Below are positions 8,533 to 18,193 of a DNA stretch of 64,000 bases, piece by piece (within the stretch, counting starts at the first letter, position 1; every line of letters starts with the position of its first letter). The notes beneath the pieces were generated by a model. The model was not told the DNA's origin. It did no database searches and was given only the letters and a program-made list of their open reading frames with translations. Both the position numbers and the translations under genes were made by a program. This DNA is from Trujillonella endophytica (GTDB lineage: Bacteria > Actinomycetota > Actinomycetes > Mycobacteriales > Geodermatophilaceae), in assembly GCF_019799905.1 (NCBI RefSeq), contig NZ_JABGCI010000001.1, positions 1,322,483 through 1,386,482 on the forward strand, in the 5' to 3' direction.

Positions 8533-10122
8533 GTGTTCGAGACCCTCTCCGACCGCCTCGACAAGGTCTTCACCGGCCTGCGCGGCAAGGGCCGGCTGAC
8601 CGACGCCGACATCGACGCCACCGCGCGCGAGATCCGCATCGCGCTACTGGAGGCCGACGTCGCGCTGCCGGTGGTGCGCACCTTCATCAACGCGGTCAAG
8701 GAGCGGGCCCGCGGGTCCGAGGTCTCCCAGGCCCTCAACCCCGCCCAGCAGGTCATCAAGATCGTCAACGAGGAGCTCGTCCAGGTCCTCGGTGGCGAGA
8801 CCCGGCGGCTGCGCTACGCCAAGACCTCGCCCACGGTGATCATGCTCGCCGGTCTCCAGGGCGCCGGTAAGACGACGCTGGCCGGCAAGCTCGGCAAGTG
8901 GCTGAAGAGCCAGGGCCACACGCCGCTGCTCGTCGCCGCGGACCTGCAGCGGCCCAACGCCGTCAACCAGCTCGCCATCGTGGCCGGCCAGGCGGGGGTC
9001 GACGTCTACGCACCCGAGCCGGGCAACGGCGTCGGCGATCCGATCAAGGTCGCCGCGGACTCGATCGACCACGCCCGCCGCACCATGCACGACGTCGTCG
9101 TCGTCGACACCGCCGGCCGGCTGGGCATCGACGCCGAGATGATGGCGCAGGCCGCCGGCATCCGGGACGTCGTCCACCCCGACGAGACGCTCTTCGTCGT
9201 CGACGCGATGATCGGCCAGGACGCGGTGACCACCGCGGAGGCCTTCCGCGACGGCGTCGGCTTCAGCGGTGTCGTGCTGACCAAGCTCGACGGCGACGCC
9301 CGCGGTGGCGCGGCGCTGTCGGTGCGGTACGTGACCGGCCAGCCGATCATGTTCGCCTCCACCGGCGAGAAGCTCACCGACTTCGACGTCTTCCACCCCG
9401 AGCGGATGGCCTCGCGCATCCTCGGGATGGGCGACGTCCTCACGCTCATCGAGCAGGCCGAGCAGGCGTTCGACGCCGACCAGGCCGAGCGGATGGCCGG
9501 CAAGCTCGCGTCGCGCGAGGGCTTCACGCTCGAGGACTTCCTCGAGCAGATGATGGCGATCCGCAAGATGGGCCCCATCGCGAACCTGCTCGGCATGCTG
9601 CCCGGCGCGGGTCAGATGAAGGAGCAGCTCAAGCAGATCGACGACCGCGACCTGGACCGGACCGCGGCGATCATCCGCTCGATGACGCCCGAGGAGCGGG
9701 TCAACTCCAAGATCATCAACGCGTCGCGACGGGTCCGCATCGCCAACGGCTCCGGGGTCAGCGTCACCGACGTCAACCAGCTGCTGGAGCGGTTCGTCCA
9801 AGCCCAGAAGATGATGGGCCAGATGGCCGGCAGCATGGGCATGCCGGGCATGGGGCCGATGTCGAAGAAGGCCCGCGGGCGGCAGATGCAGGCGCAGTCC
9901 AAGAAGGGCAAGGGGAAGAAGGGCAAGGGCGGCGCGGTCAGGAAGGGGGCCCCCGCCCGCCGGCCGATGGGTGCCCCGGGCCTGCCGCCGGGTGCTGGCT
10001 TCCCCGGTGGCGCCGGGCTCCCCGGTGGGATGCCGGGTGGGATGCCCAGCCTGCCGCCCGGTCAGGGCATGCCCGACCTGACCAAGCTGAACTTCGACCA
10101 GTTCAAGGACGGCGGGCGCTGA
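8533..10122 (+). CDS. ffh: Signal recognition particle protein Ffh
   Basis: This 529-aa protein is the SRP GTPase that binds signal sequences and 4.5S RNA. Seen: the N domain; G domain with P-loop GLQGAGKTT (107-115), DLQRPNA, DTAGRLGID and TKLDGDARGG; and the methionine-rich M domain with MAIRKMGPIANLLGMLPGAG and the SRP-RNA-binding helix region near SRRVRIANGSG. A C-terminal extension rich in Lys, Gly, Met and Pro (from about residue 440) is common in high-GC actinobacteria. The GTG start follows a long leader with only a weak Shine-Dalgarno. It acts with ftsY at the other end of this region, and its stop overlaps the next gene. Confidence 0.98.
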   Translation: MFETLSDRLDKVFTGLRGKGRLTDADIDATAREIRIALLEADVALPVVRTFINAVKERARGSEVSQALNPAQQVIKIVNEELVQVLGGETRRLRYAKTSPTVIMLAGLQGAGKTTLAGKLGKWLKSQGHTPLLVAADLQRPNAVNQLAIVAGQAGVDVYAPEPGNGVGDPIKVAADSIDHARRTMHDVVVVDTAGRLGIDAEMMAQAAGIRDVVHPDETLFVVDAMIGQDAVTTAEAFRDGVGFSGVVLTKLDGDARGGAALSVRYVTGQPIMFASTGEKLTDFDVFHPERMASRILGMGDVLTLIEQAEQAFDADQAERMAGKLASREGFTLEDFLEQMMAIRKMGPIANLLGMLPGAGQMKEQLKQIDDRDLDRTAAIIRSMTPEERVNSKIINASRRVRIANGSGVSVTDVNQLLERFVQAQKMMGQMAGSMGMPGMGPMSKKARGRQMQAQSKKGKGKKGKGGAVRKGAPARRPMGAPGLPPGAGFPGGAGLPGGMPGGMPSLPPGQGMPDLTKLNFDQFKDGGR

Positions 10123-11204
10123 CCGCGCCGACGCTGCACATCGCGGGGGTCGTCCTCCCCGAGGGCGAGCACCGCGACCTGTGGGTCCGCGACGGCCGCA
10201 TCTCGACGGAGCCGGTGCCCGGCGCGGAGACGGTCTCCCGCGGCGGCTTCGTGCTCCCCGGGCTCGTCGACGCCCACTGCCACGTCGGCATCGGCCGCGG
10301 CGGCGGGCTCGTCGAGAGCCTGGACGGGCTGCGCGAGCAGGCGCTGGCCGAGCGGGCCGCCGGCGTGCTGGCGCTGCGGGACTGCGGCTCGCCGGTCGAC
10401 ACCCGCGCCCTGGACGACGAGCCGGACCTGCCGCGGATCATCCGGGCCGGCCGGCACCTGGCCCGCACGCGCCGCTACCTGCCCGGGCTGGGCATCGAGC
10501 TCGAACCGGAGGACCTGGTCGCCGAGGTGCGCGTGCAGGCCCGCCGCGGCGACGGCTGGGTGAAGCTCATCGGCGACTGGATCGACCGCTCGGTGGGCGA
10601 CCTCGCGCCCGAGTGGCCCGCGGACGTCGTCGCCGCCGCGATCGCGGCCGCCCACGAGGAGGGCGCCCGGGTCACCGCGCACACCTTCGGCACCGACGCC
10701 CTGCCCGACCTGATCCGCGCCGGCATCGACTGCGTCGAGCACGGCACGGGGCTGACCGAGGAGCTGGTCGGCGAGATGGCCGCGCGCGGCACCGCCGTCG
10801 TCCCGACGCTGGTCAACGTCGAGAACTTCCCGGGGTTCGCCGAGGCGGGGGAGGAGCGGTTCCCGGGGTACGCGAGCACGATGCGGCGGCTGTACGCGCA
10901 GTCCGGCGCCGTCGTCCGGGCGGCGTACGAGGCCGGCGTCCCGGTGTTCGCCGGCACCGACGCCGGCGGGAGCATCGACCACGGCCGGGTGGCCGACGAG
11001 ATCCGCGCGCTGGCGGCCGCCGGACTGCCCGCCGAGGCGGCGCTGGCCGCGGGCTCCTGGGCCGCCCGCACCTGGCTGGGCCTGCCGAACGTCACCGACG
11101 GCGCGCCGGCGGACCTGGTCGTCTACGACGCCGACCCGCGCGCCGACCTCGACGTCCTGGCCCGCCCGGCGCTCACCGTCCTGCGGGGCCGGGTGTACCG
11201 GTAG
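10119..11204 (+). CDS. Amidohydrolase family protein, apparent CTG start
   Basis: A 361-aa TIM-barrel metal-dependent hydrolase of the imidazolonepropionase-like group. Seen: [14 protein letters not shown] with metal ligands His53/His55, candidate bridging Lys149 (GWVKLIGDW), His188 (TAHTFG), His208 (CVEHGTG) and Asp281 (AGTDAGG). A composite sandwich domain is formed by the N-terminal strand ([12 protein letters not shown]) and the C-terminal [10 protein letters not shown]. No ATG, GTG or TTG precedes the conserved N terminus in frame; the only suitable codon is CTG 10119, overlapping the ffh stop as CTGA, with AAGGA 9 nt upstream. The substrate is unknown; cyclic amides or dipeptides are usual for this group. 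Confidence 0.85.
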   Translation: MTAPTLHIAGVVLPEGEHRDLWVRDGRISTEPVPGAETVSRGGFVLPGLVDAHCHVGIGRGGGLVESLDGLREQALAERAAGVLALRDCGSPVDTRALDDEPDLPRIIRAGRHLARTRRYLPGLGIELEPEDLVAEVRVQARRGDGWVKLIGDWIDRSVGDLAPEWPADVVAAAIAAAHEEGARVTAHTFGTDALPDLIRAGIDCVEHGTGLTEELVGEMAARGTAVVPTLVNVENFPGFAEAGEERFPGYASTMRRLYAQSGAVVRAAYEAGVPVFAGTDAGGSIDHGRVADEIRALAAAGLPAEAALAAGSWAARTWLGLPNVTDGAPADLVVYDADPRADLDVLARPALTVLRGRVYR

Positions 11205-11250
11205 GAAACCGGGGGGCGGCACCGCGGAGCCGCCTGGGAGGATCTGCGCC

Positions 11251-12999
11251 GTGCTCCTCCGGATGTCCTCCCTGTTCCTGCGCACCCTCCGTGACGACCC
11301 GGCCGACGCCGAGGTGCCCAGCCACCGGCTCCTCGTGCGCGGCGGCTACATCCGGCGGGCGGCGCCGGGCGGCTTCACCTGGCTGCCGCTGGGCTACCGG
11401 GTGTTCCGCAACGTGGAGCGCGTCGTCCGCGAGGAGATGGACCGGATGGGCGCGCAGGAGGTGCACTTCCCGGCGCTGCTCCCGCGGGAGCCCTACGAGG
11501 CGACCAACCGGTGGACCGAGTACGGCCCCAACCTGTTCCGGCTGCAGGACCGCCGGGGCAACGACTTCCTGCTCGGCCCCACGCACGAGGAGATGTTCAC
11601 GCTCCTGGTGAAGGACCTGTACTCGTCGTACAAGGACCTGCCGCTGTCGCTGTACCAGATCCAGACCAAGTACCGGGACGAGGCGCGGCCGCGCGCGGGG
11701 CTGTTCCGCGGGCGCGAGTTCACGATGAAGGACAGCTACTCCTTCGACGTCGACGACGCCGGGCTGGACAAGAGCTACGCCGCCCACCGCGACGCCTACA
11801 TCCGCATCTTCGACCGGCTCGGCCTCGACTACGTGATCGTCTCGGCGATGTCGGGCGCCATGGGCGGGTCCAGGAGCGAGGAGTTCCTGCACCCCACGGA
11901 GATCGGCGAGGACACCTTCGTCCGCTCCGCCGGCGGGTACGCGGCCAACGTCGAGGCCGTCACGACCGTCGTCCCCGACGCGATCCCGTTCGACGGGCTG
12001 CCCGCGGCGCACGTCGAGGACACCCCCGACACCCCGACCATCGAGACGCTCGTCGCCGTCGCGCGGGAGCTGTTCCCCGACGCCGGGTACACCGCCGCGT
12101 CGACGCTGAAGAACGTCGTCGTCACGCTCGTGCACCCCGACGGCACGCGGGAGCCGCTCGTCATCGGCATCCCCGGTGACCGCGAGGTCGACGCCAAGCG
12201 GCTGGAGGCGCAGGTCGCGCCGGCCGAGGTGGAGCCGTTCGCCGACTTCGAGAAGCACCCCGCGCTGGTCAAGGGCTACATCGGCCCGCAGGTGCTCGGC
12301 GCCGAGAGCGAGTCGGGCATCCGCTACCTGGTCGACCCCCGCGTGGTGTCCGGCACCCGCTGGATCACCGGCGCCAACGAGGCCGGCAAGCACGTGTTCG
12401 ACCTGGTCGCCGGCCGCGACTTCACCTGGGACGGCGTCGTCGAGGCCGCCGAGGTGCTGGCCGGCGACCCGGCGCCCGACGGCTCCGGTCCGCTGGAGCT
12501 CGCCCGCGGCGTCGAGATGGGCCACATCTTCCAGCTGGGCCGCAAGTACGCCGAGGCCCTCAACCTCGAGGTGCTCGACGAGAACGGCAAGCTCGTCACG
12601 GTCACGATGGGCTCGTACGGCGTCGGCGTCTCCCGTGCGGTCGCCGCGATCGCCGAGTCGACCCATGACGAGCTCGGCCTGGCCTGGCCGCGCGAGATCG
12701 CCCCGGCCGACGTGCACCTGGTCGCCACCGGCAAGGACGCCGCCGTGTTCGAGGCCGCGGCCTCGCTGGCCGACGAGCTGGTCGCCCGCGGGCTGACCGT
12801 GCTCTACGACGACCGGCCGAAGGTCTCGCCCGGCGTGAAGTTCAAGGACGCCGAGCTGCTGGGCATGCCGACGATCGTCACCGTCGGTCGGGGTCTGGCC
12901 GAGGGCGTCATCGAGGTGCGCGACCGGGCGACCGGAGAGCGCCAGGAGGTCCCGGTGGCCGAGGCCGCCGACCGCGTGCTCGCCGCGGTCAGGGGCTGA
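11251..12999 (+). CDS. proS: Prolyl-tRNA synthetase
   Basis: A 582-aa class II synthetase that charges tRNA-Pro. The N terminus [15 protein letters not shown] and the catalytic blocks [23 protein letters not shown] (motif 2) and the C-terminal GSYGVGVSR (motif 3) are clear, followed by the anticodon-binding domain (VHLVATGK to VLAAVRG). Between motifs 2 and 3 lies the inserted editing domain (about residues 230-400, including [10 protein letters not shown] and [10 protein letters not shown]) typical of bacterial-type ProRS that clears Ala-tRNA-Pro. The GTG start is supported by GGGAGGA 7 nt upstream. The stop overlaps the stop of the convergent glyoxalase gene by 11 bp. Confidence 0.97.
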   Translation: MLLRMSSLFLRTLRDDPADAEVPSHRLLVRGGYIRRAAPGGFTWLPLGYRVFRNVERVVREEMDRMGAQEVHFPALLPREPYEATNRWTEYGPNLFRLQDRRGNDFLLGPTHEEMFTLLVKDLYSSYKDLPLSLYQIQTKYRDEARPRAGLFRGREFTMKDSYSFDVDDAGLDKSYAAHRDAYIRIFDRLGLDYVIVSAMSGAMGGSRSEEFLHPTEIGEDTFVRSAGGYAANVEAVTTVVPDAIPFDGLPAAHVEDTPDTPTIETLVAVARELFPDAGYTAASTLKNVVVTLVHPDGTREPLVIGIPGDREVDAKRLEAQVAPAEVEPFADFEKHPALVKGYIGPQVLGAESESGIRYLVDPRVVSGTRWITGANEAGKHVFDLVAGRDFTWDGVVEAAEVLAGDPAPDGSGPLELARGVEMGHIFQLGRKYAEALNLEVLDENGKLVTVTMGSYGVGVSRAVAAIAESTHDELGLAWPREIAPADVHLVATGKDAAVFEAAASLADELVARGLTVLYDDRPKVSPGVKFKDAELLGMPTIVTVGRGLAEGVIEVRDRATGERQEVPVAEAADRVLAAVRG

Positions 13000-13417
13000 C
13001 CGCCACCAGCTCCACCTCGTAGCCGTCGGCGTCCTCCAGGTACGCCGCCCGGTGGTCCCGGCCGCCGGCGAACGGGTGTCGGTCGGCGAACATCAGCCGC
13101 CACCCGTGCGTCGGCGCCTCGGCGACGAGGGCGTCCAGCTCGGCCGGCGTCCCCGCGTGGAACGCGAGGTGGTTCAGCCCCGGCGCGCGCCGCTCGTGCC
13201 GGTCGCCGACCAGGGCCTGGGACTGCTCGACGACGACGTAGACACCGCCCGAGCGCCACGAGCGGCCGTGCTCCCACGACTGGTACGGCGTGGCCCCGAG
13301 GCGGGTGAGCAGCCACCCCCAGGAACGCTCGGCGCGGGCCAGGTCGGGCACCCAGATCTCCACGTGGTGCAGCAGACCCCGGCTGCTGTCCTCGGCCGTC
13401 CCCACGTCTGGCATCAT
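12989..13417 (-). CDS. Glyoxalase/bleomycin-resistance family (VOC) protein
   Basis: A 142-aa single-repeat vicinal oxygen chelate protein. It begins near [24 protein letters not shown], where the His of HHVEI is the usual first metal ligand; a second His lies in LNHLAFHAG and a Glu in [12 protein letters not shown]. The ATG at 13417 (or the adjacent one at 13414) gives the family length; a longer frame adds 41 residues of low quality. Substrate and metal are unknown; relatives include lactoylglutathione lyases and dioxygenases. It is transcribed towards proS and away from rpsP. Confidence 0.85.
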   Translation of the reverse strand: MMPDVGTAEDSSRGLLHHVEIWVPDLARAERSWGWLLTRLGATPYQSWEHGRSWRSGGVYVVVEQSQALVGDRHERRAPGLNHLAFHAGTPAELDALVAEAPTHGWRLMFADRHPFAGGRDHRAAYLEDADGYEVELVAVSP

Positions 13418-13548
13418 GGACTGTCGAACACGGCGGTGCGCGGCCCTCTCACCGTCGCCGGCCGTGTCCCTGGCTCCGCCCCGGCGTACCCCACGCGTCC
13501 GTCCGGCGAGCAACCGACAGACAGCGTTCGAGGAGAACACGAGCCACC

Positions 13549-14076
13549 GTGGCCACCAAGATCAAGCTCATGCGCCTGGGCAAGATGCGCGCGCCGTACT
13601 ACCGCATCGTCGTCGCCGACTCGCGCACCAAGCGCGACGGGCGCTCGATCGAGACGATCGGCAAGTACCACCCGAAGGAGGACCCGTCCTTCATCGAGGT
13701 CGACAGCGAGCGTGCGCAGTACTGGCTGGGCGTCGGCGCGCAGCCGACCGAGGCCGTCGCCGCCATCTTCCGGGTGACCGGTGACTGGCAGAAGTTCAAG
13801 GGCGAGGCCGCGCCGCCGCCCATGAAGGTCGCCGCACCGAAGCCGGACAAGAAGGCCCTCTACGAGGCCGCCGTCCTCGCCTCCGGTGACGAGCCGGCCG
13901 CCGGCGCGACCACCCCGAAGAAGAAGGCCGCTCCCAAGGCCGACGCCGCTCCCGCCGACGCCGCGCCCGCCGACGCCGCTCCCGCCGACGCCGCTCCCGC
14001 CGACGCCGCTCCCGCGGACGCGGCTCCCGCGGATGCCGCTCCCGCGGACGCCGCGGCCGCGACGCCCGCCGAGTAA
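13549..14076 (+). CDS. rpsP: 30S ribosomal protein S16 with a repetitive Ala/Pro/Asp tail
   Basis: The first ~90 residues are canonical S16 ([21 protein letters not shown], then [11 protein letters not shown]). The protein is 175 aa, against about 80-90 for the S16 core; the extra part is a low-complexity tail with seven ADAAP pentapeptides and one ADAAA variant. The GTG start has AGGAGA 12 nt upstream, somewhat far. It heads the block rpsP-khpA-rimM-trmD, which links ribosome assembly and tRNA modification. Confidence 0.97.
   Translation: MATKIKLMRLGKMRAPYYRIVVADSRTKRDGRSIETIGKYHPKEDPSFIEVDSERAQYWLGVGAQPTEAVAAIFRVTGDWQKFKGEAAPPPMKVAAPKPDKKALYEAAVLASGDEPAAGATTPKKKAAPKADAAPADAAPADAAPADAAPADAAPADAAPADAAPADAAAATPAE
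13939..14058 (+). repeat. 15-bp tandem repeat encoding ADAAP in rpsP
   Basis: Eight in-frame 15-bp units encode seven ADAAP and one ADAAA. Units differ only at synonymous third positions (gct/gcg/gcc), which is the pattern of slippage or unequal crossing-over followed by drift. Confidence 0.9.
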
Positions 14077-14079
14077 GAC

Positions 14080-14316
14080 ATGGTCGAAGAGGCGCTCGAG
14101 CACCTGGTCAAGGGCATCGTCGACCACCCGGAGGACGTCGAGGTCGACCTGCTCACCGGCCGCCGCGGCAAGACCCTCGAGGTGCGGGTCAACCCCGACG
14201 ACCTCGGCAAGGTCATCGGCCGTGGCGGTCGCACCGCCAAGGCGCTGCGCACCGTGATGACCGGCGTCGGTGGCCGGGGCCTGCGGGTCGACGTCGTCGA
14301 CACCGACGGGCGCTGA
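14080..14316 (+). CDS. khpA: KH-domain RNA-binding protein KhpA
   Basis: A 78-aa single KH domain with the RNA-binding GxxG loop in KVIGRGGRTAKALR. Its position between rpsP and rimM is the conserved place of khpA (formerly ylqC). In other Gram-positive bacteria KhpA pairs with KhpB/Jag and affects cell elongation and RNA metabolism. The ATG follows the rpsP TAA by 3 nt, so it is probably read by re-initiating ribosomes. Confidence 0.93.
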   Translation: MVEEALEHLVKGIVDHPEDVEVDLLTGRRGKTLEVRVNPDDLGKVIGRGGRTAKALRTVMTGVGGRGLRVDVVDTDGR

Positions 14317-14337
14317 GCCGCACCCGAGCACCCCGCC

Positions 14338-14880
14338 GTGAGCACCACTCCTGACGACACCGTGGTGGTCGGCCGCATCGGCCGGCCCCACGGTGTCCGT
14401 GGTCAGGTGACCGTCGAGGTCCGCACGGACGACCCCGACCTGCGGTTCGCCCCCGGCTCGGCGCTGCTCACCGACCCCGGGGAGCGCGGTCCGCTCACCG
14501 TCGTCGCGGCCCGCTGGCACAGCGGCTCGCTGCTGCTCCAGCTGGCCACCCCCGACGGCGCGGTCGTGAGCGATCGGGAGGGCGCCGACGCCCTGCGCAA
14601 CACCCGGCTGCTCGTGCCGGTCGAGGAGCTCCCCGACCTGGACGACCCGGACGTCTTCTACGACCACCAGCTGATCGGCCTCAGCGCCCGCCTGGCCGAC
14701 GGGACGGTCCTCGGCGAGGTCACCGCCGTGCGGCACGAGGGGGCCGAGACGCTCGTCGTCCGCCGGCCCGCCGACGGCGGCGAGCTGCTCGTGCCCTTCG
14801 TCTCCGCGATCGTGCCGACGGTGGACGTCGCCGGTGGCTTCCTCGTCGTCGACCCGCCCGAGGGGCTGCTCGACCTGTGA
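14338..14880 (+). CDS. rimM: Ribosome maturation factor RimM
   Basis: A 180-aa protein that helps assemble the 30S head and binds S19. It starts with the RimM signature [25 protein letters not shown] (first domain) and ends with a PRC-barrel domain containing [20 protein letters not shown] and [14 protein letters not shown]. The GTG start lies 21 nt after khpA; the TGA overlaps trmD as GTGA. Confidence 0.96.
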   Translation: MSTTPDDTVVVGRIGRPHGVRGQVTVEVRTDDPDLRFAPGSALLTDPGERGPLTVVAARWHSGSLLLQLATPDGAVVSDREGADALRNTRLLVPVEELPDLDDPDVFYDHQLIGLSARLADGTVLGEVTAVRHEGAETLVVRRPADGGELLVPFVSAIVPTVDVAGGFLVVDPPEGLLDL

Positions 14881-15647
14881 CGGCCTCCCCGGGCGACGCC
14901 GGTCCCGGCGAGCCCTTCCGGATCGACGTCGTCACGATCTTCCCGGAGTACCTCGCGCCGCTCCGGCAGTCGCTGCTGGGCAAGGCCGCCGAGCGCGGTC
15001 TGGTCTCCATCGGGGTCCACGACCTGCGGGTCTGGACCGACGACGTGCACCGCACCGTCGACGACGCGCCCTACGGCGGCGGGCCCGGGATGGTCATGCG
15101 CCCGGAGCCCTGGGCGCAGGCGCTGGAGCAGGTGCGCCCCACCGGCACCCGGCTGGTCGTGCCCACCCCGGCCGGCCGGCCGTTCACCCAGGCGACCGCC
15201 GCGGAGTGGGCCACCGAGCCCGGGCTCGTCTTCGCCTGCGGCCGGTACGAGGGCATCGACCAGCGGGTCGCGGAGTGGGCGGCCGACGCGGGGCCGGTGT
15301 CGGAGGTGTCGATCGGCGACTACGTGCTGGCCGGGGGCGAGTCCGCGGTGCTGGTGATGGTCGAGGCGGTCACCCGGCTGCTGCCGGGCGTGGTCGGCAA
15401 CCGCGAGTCGGTCGAGTTCGACTCCCACGCCGACGGCCTGCTCGAGGGGCCCTCCTACACCCGGCCGGCGTCGTGGCGGGGCCGCGACGTCCCGTCGGTG
15501 CTGCTGTCCGGCGACCACGCCGCCATCGCCCGCTGGCGGCGTGCGGAGTCGCTGCGCCGGACCGCCGCCCGCCGTCCGGACCTGCTCGCCGCGCTGCCCG
15601 AGGGGGCGCTGACCGACGCCGACCGCGCGGTGGTCGAGGGCGCGTGA
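14877..15647 (+). CDS. trmD: tRNA (guanine-N1-)-methyltransferase TrmD
   Basis: This 256-aa SPOUT enzyme makes m1G37 in tRNAs reading CNN codons, preventing +1 frameshifts. Seen: [25 protein letters not shown], the trefoil-knot SAM pocket in [11 protein letters not shown] and [11 protein letters not shown], and LEGPSYTRP. Its N terminus is about ten residues longer than in enterics. Start and stop both overlap neighbours by GTGA, giving tight coupling with rimM and the NUDIX gene. Confidence 0.98.
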   Translation: MTASPGDAGPGEPFRIDVVTIFPEYLAPLRQSLLGKAAERGLVSIGVHDLRVWTDDVHRTVDDAPYGGGPGMVMRPEPWAQALEQVRPTGTRLVVPTPAGRPFTQATAAEWATEPGLVFACGRYEGIDQRVAEWAADAGPVSEVSIGDYVLAGGESAVLVMVEAVTRLLPGVVGNRESVEFDSHADGLLEGPSYTRPASWRGRDVPSVLLSGDHAAIARWRRAESLRRTAARRPDLLAALPEGALTDADRAVVEGA

Positions 15648-16144
15648 CCGAGCGTCCGTGGGTCCGGCCGACCGCCCGGGTCGTCGTCCTGGACCCCGCC
15701 GGACGGGTGCTGCTGCTCGGGGCGCGGCTGTCCGACCCCGACGTCCCGCCCGCCGAGGTGCTGTTCTGGTACACGCCGGGCGGGGGAGTGGAGGACGGCG
15801 AGACGGTGCGCGAGGCCGCCGTCCGCGAGCTGGCCGAGGAGATCGGGCTGGTGGCCGACCCGTCCGCGCTCGAGGGGCCCGTGTGGTTCCGCCGGCACCT
15901 GGGAGCCTTCGGCGGGACGGACATCGACTCGCGCGAGACGTTCTTCGTGCTGCGCGACGTGGAGCACACCGTCGACGCCTCGGGGCGGACCGAGCTGGAG
16001 GTGCTCGGCGACGAGCCGCACCGCTGGTGGACGGTCGAGGAGATCGCGGCCGCCGGCGAGGAGTTCGCGCCCGCCGACCTCGCCGACGCCCTGACCGAGC
16101 TGCTGCGCGGTCCGCACCAGGGGCCGCCGCGCTTCGTCTCCTGA
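15644..16144 (+). CDS. NUDIX hydrolase
   Basis: A 166-aa protein with a complete Nudix box [20 protein letters not shown] followed by EIGL, including the metal-binding REXXEE core. The substrate cannot be told; such enzymes clean up modified nucleotides, sugar nucleotides or coenzymes. The start GTG overlaps the trmD stop, so it is part of the same transcript; its end is 165 bp before rplS. Confidence 0.93.
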   Translation: MTERPWVRPTARVVVLDPAGRVLLLGARLSDPDVPPAEVLFWYTPGGGVEDGETVREAAVRELAEEIGLVADPSALEGPVWFRRHLGAFGGTDIDSRETFFVLRDVEHTVDASGRTELEVLGDEPHRWWTVEEIAAAGEEFAPADLADALTELLRGPHQGPPRFVS

Positions 16145-16152
16145 AGTCGTGG

Positions 16153-16158
16153 CACAAT
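16153..16158 (+). promoter_or_regulatory. Weak candidate -10 for rplS (CACAAT)
   Basis: CACAAT in the 165-bp gap before rplS resembles a -10 and would give a leader of about 145 nt. No good -35 at 16-18 nt was found. The gap is otherwise gene-free and could hold an L19 leader; no fold was established. Confidence 0.25.
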
Positions 16159-16309
16159 CGACAGCTGCTGCACGACCGTCGGCCTGGCCGATGGGCTCCC
16201 GTACGCCGGAGCCGCAGCTCCCCGGGACGGACAGCCGGGGCGACCCGCTGTCCGAGACCGCTGAGACCACGCCGCCGAAGAACCTGGCCAGAACAAGAGG
16301 AACGCCGCG

Positions 16310-16666
16310 ATGAACACCCTGGACGCACTCGACGCCGCCTCGCTGCGCGACGACATCCCCGGGTTCCGCCCGGGTGACACCGTGAAGGTGCACGTGCGCG
16401 TCGTCGAGGGCAACCGCTCCCGCATCCAGGTCTTCCAGGGCGTCGTCATCCGTCGCCAGGGCGGCGGGATCCGCGAGACCTTCACCGTCCGCAAGGTCAG
16501 CTTCGGTGTCGGCGTGGAGCGCACCTTCCCGGTGCACACCCCGGTCGTGGAGAAGATCGAGGTGCTGACCCGCGGTGACGTGCGTCGCGCCAAGCTGTAC
16601 TACCTCCGCGAGCTGCGTGGCAAGGCCGCCAAGATCAAGGAGAAGCGCGAGCCCGTCGCGCGCTGA
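16310..16666 (+). CDS. rplS: 50S ribosomal protein L19
   Basis: A 118-aa protein at the 30S-50S interface. Typical blocks are [45 protein letters not shown] and [23 protein letters not shown]. The ATG is preceded by AGAGGA at good distance. It is followed 60 bp later by lepB, which has its own promoter. Confidence 0.98.
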   Translation: MNTLDALDAASLRDDIPGFRPGDTVKVHVRVVEGNRSRIQVFQGVVIRRQGGGIRETFTVRKVSFGVGVERTFPVHTPVVEKIEVLTRGDVRRAKLYYLRELRGKAAKIKEKREPVAR

Positions 16667-16713
16667 CACGCGTCGGCTCGTCCTGCCTCGACACGGCGGG
16701 CCTCCCGCGCCCG

Positions 16714-16719
16714 TACGCT
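16714..16719 (+). promoter_or_regulatory. -10 element TACGCT for leaderless lepB
   Basis: TACGCT ends 7 nt before the lepB ATG, so transcription would start at or next to the start codon. No Shine-Dalgarno is present, which agrees with leaderless translation. Confidence 0.5.
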
Positions 16720-16726
16720 GCTCTCG

Positions 16727-17722
16727 ATGAGCAGCGACCGGCACGGGGGGCCCGCCGACGTCGTCCCGGGGGACGACCGACCCGAGGACGGGGGCGCCGC
16801 GGCCACGCCGGCCGCCGCCTCCGCGGGTGCGACCCCCGCGGGCGGCGCCGCGGACTCCACCTCGAGTGCGCCGCGCCCCTGGTGGCGCCGACGTCGTCGT
16901 CGTCCCGAGCCGGGCAAGAAGCCCTCGCTGCTGCGCGAACTGCCCGTACTGCTGCTGGTGGCCTTCGTCCTGGCGCTGCTGGTCAAGACCTTCCTCGTGC
17001 AGGCCTTCTTCATCCCGTCCGGGTCGATGGAGACCACCCTGCACGGCTGCCCGGGGTGCACCGGTGACCGCGTCCTGGTGAACAAGGTGCCCTACTGGTT
17101 CGGCGGCGAGCCCGAGCCCGGAGACATCGTCGTCTTCGAGGGTCCGGACACGTGGTCCCCGGAGGTCGAGGTCGCCGAGCCCGGCAACTGGGTCTCCGGC
17201 GGGCTGCTGTGGCTGGGGCGGGCGATCGGTGTCGCCCCGCCGAGCGAGGACGACTACGTCAAGCGGGTCATCGCCGTCGGCGGGCAGACCGTCGAGTGCT
17301 GCGATCCCGAGGGGCGCGTCCTGGTGGACGGGCAGCCGCTGGACGAGCCGTACATCTACCAGGACACCCCGATCGAGACGCGGGCATTCGCGCCGGTGAC
17401 GGTCCCCGAGGGCCGGCTGTGGGTGATGGGGGACCACCGCTCGGCGTCGGCGGACTCGCGCTCGCACCGGGACGACCAGTACGCCGGCACCATCGCCGTC
17501 GACGACGTCATCGGCAAGGCCGCCGTCATCGTCTGGCCGCTGGACCGCTTCGGCACGCTCGACTCTCCCGACATCCAGGGCGCCGCGCCCCTCGCCGGCG
17601 CCGCCGCGGTGGCCGCGCCGCACGTGGTCGGCCTCGCCGGCGCCGTCCCGATCGTCGCGTGGCGCCGCCGCAGGCGACGGCGGCGCAGCGCAGGGGCCTC
17701 CGCGGAGCGATCCGCGGCCTGA
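16727..17722 (+). CDS. lepB: Signal peptidase I
   Basis: A 331-aa membrane protease that cleaves signal peptides from exported proteins. Order: an unstructured cytoplasmic N terminus (1-60) ending in a WWRRRRRRPEP basic cluster, a membrane helix (about 71-90), catalytic Ser100 in IPSGSMETTL, GDRVLVNK, catalytic Lys179 in DYVKRVIAVGG, and GDHRSASADSR. A C-terminal hydrophobic helix (about 285-315) and a basic tail follow. Cys pairs CPGC (108-111) and CC (191-192) lie near the active site, a feature seen in actinobacterial LepB. A start at 16727 fits the TACGCT promoter. Confidence 0.96.
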   Translation: MSSDRHGGPADVVPGDDRPEDGGAAATPAAASAGATPAGGAADSTSSAPRPWWRRRRRRPEPGKKPSLLRELPVLLLVAFVLALLVKTFLVQAFFIPSGSMETTLHGCPGCTGDRVLVNKVPYWFGGEPEPGDIVVFEGPDTWSPEVEVAEPGNWVSGGLLWLGRAIGVAPPSEDDYVKRVIAVGGQTVECCDPEGRVLVDGQPLDEPYIYQDTPIETRAFAPVTVPEGRLWVMGDHRSASADSRSHRDDQYAGTIAVDDVIGKAAVIVWPLDRFGTLDSPDIQGAAPLAGAAAVAAPHVVGLAGAVPIVAWRRRRRRRRSAGASAERSAA

Positions 17723-18193
17723 CGGGCCCCGGCCCGAGGTCCGTGCGGCAGCCGGGGCGCGCCGCCGTGCCCAGCTCGAACGCGCCGCCGTGCCCACGTC
17801 GAGCAGGCCGCCGTGCCCATCTCGACCGGGCCACCGGGCCCGCCTCGACCGGGCCTCCGTGCAGACCTCGACCCCGGCCGCCGTCCGCATCCGTGGGGCA
17901 GGGCCGTGCCGCCCCGCCGGCCGACTCGCGCCGCTCGGGCCGGGCAGCGTGGCGGACCGGCGCGCGGGCCGGGACCTCGGGAGTGGGGCGGCTCCGTGCG
18001 ACCGGAATGGTCTCCGAATGGCTCGTCGTCATGTCGACAATCGGGAGAACTGTTACCAGTGGGATCGCGAGCGCCGTTGGAGCCCATTCGAACAATGGCG
18101 AAAAAAGTGTCGGGGAAACTGTCAAGCAGTTCTCTCACTCGTCCGATGGATGGTGTGTAAGCACCACCCCGAACGTGTGAAACGGAGTCGACA
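17723..18193. other. 471-bp gene-free region between lepB and the response regulator
   Basis: The left half holds the 23-bp tandem repeat. The right part (about 18000-18190) is distinctly lower in GC than its surroundings, with runs such as gcgaaaaaagtg, and is probably the control region of the downstream regulator. No open frame here looks like a real protein, and no convincing -35/-10 pair or operator was recognised. Confidence 0.6.
17761..17875 (+). repeat. Five tandem copies of a 23-bp repeat
   Basis: Units start at 17761, 17784, 17807, 17830 and 17853, with consensus GCCgCCgTGCCCAnCTCGAnC plus 2 nt; the first three agree best, and a sixth degenerate unit may follow to 17898. The 23-bp period is not a multiple of three, so it is not coding. 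Downstream of lepB. Confidence 0.85.

Noticed and set aside
17776..18180. Short ORFs in the gap after lepB
   Set aside because: They arise from the 23-bp repeat and GC bias, overlap in several frames, and have no ribosome site or motif.
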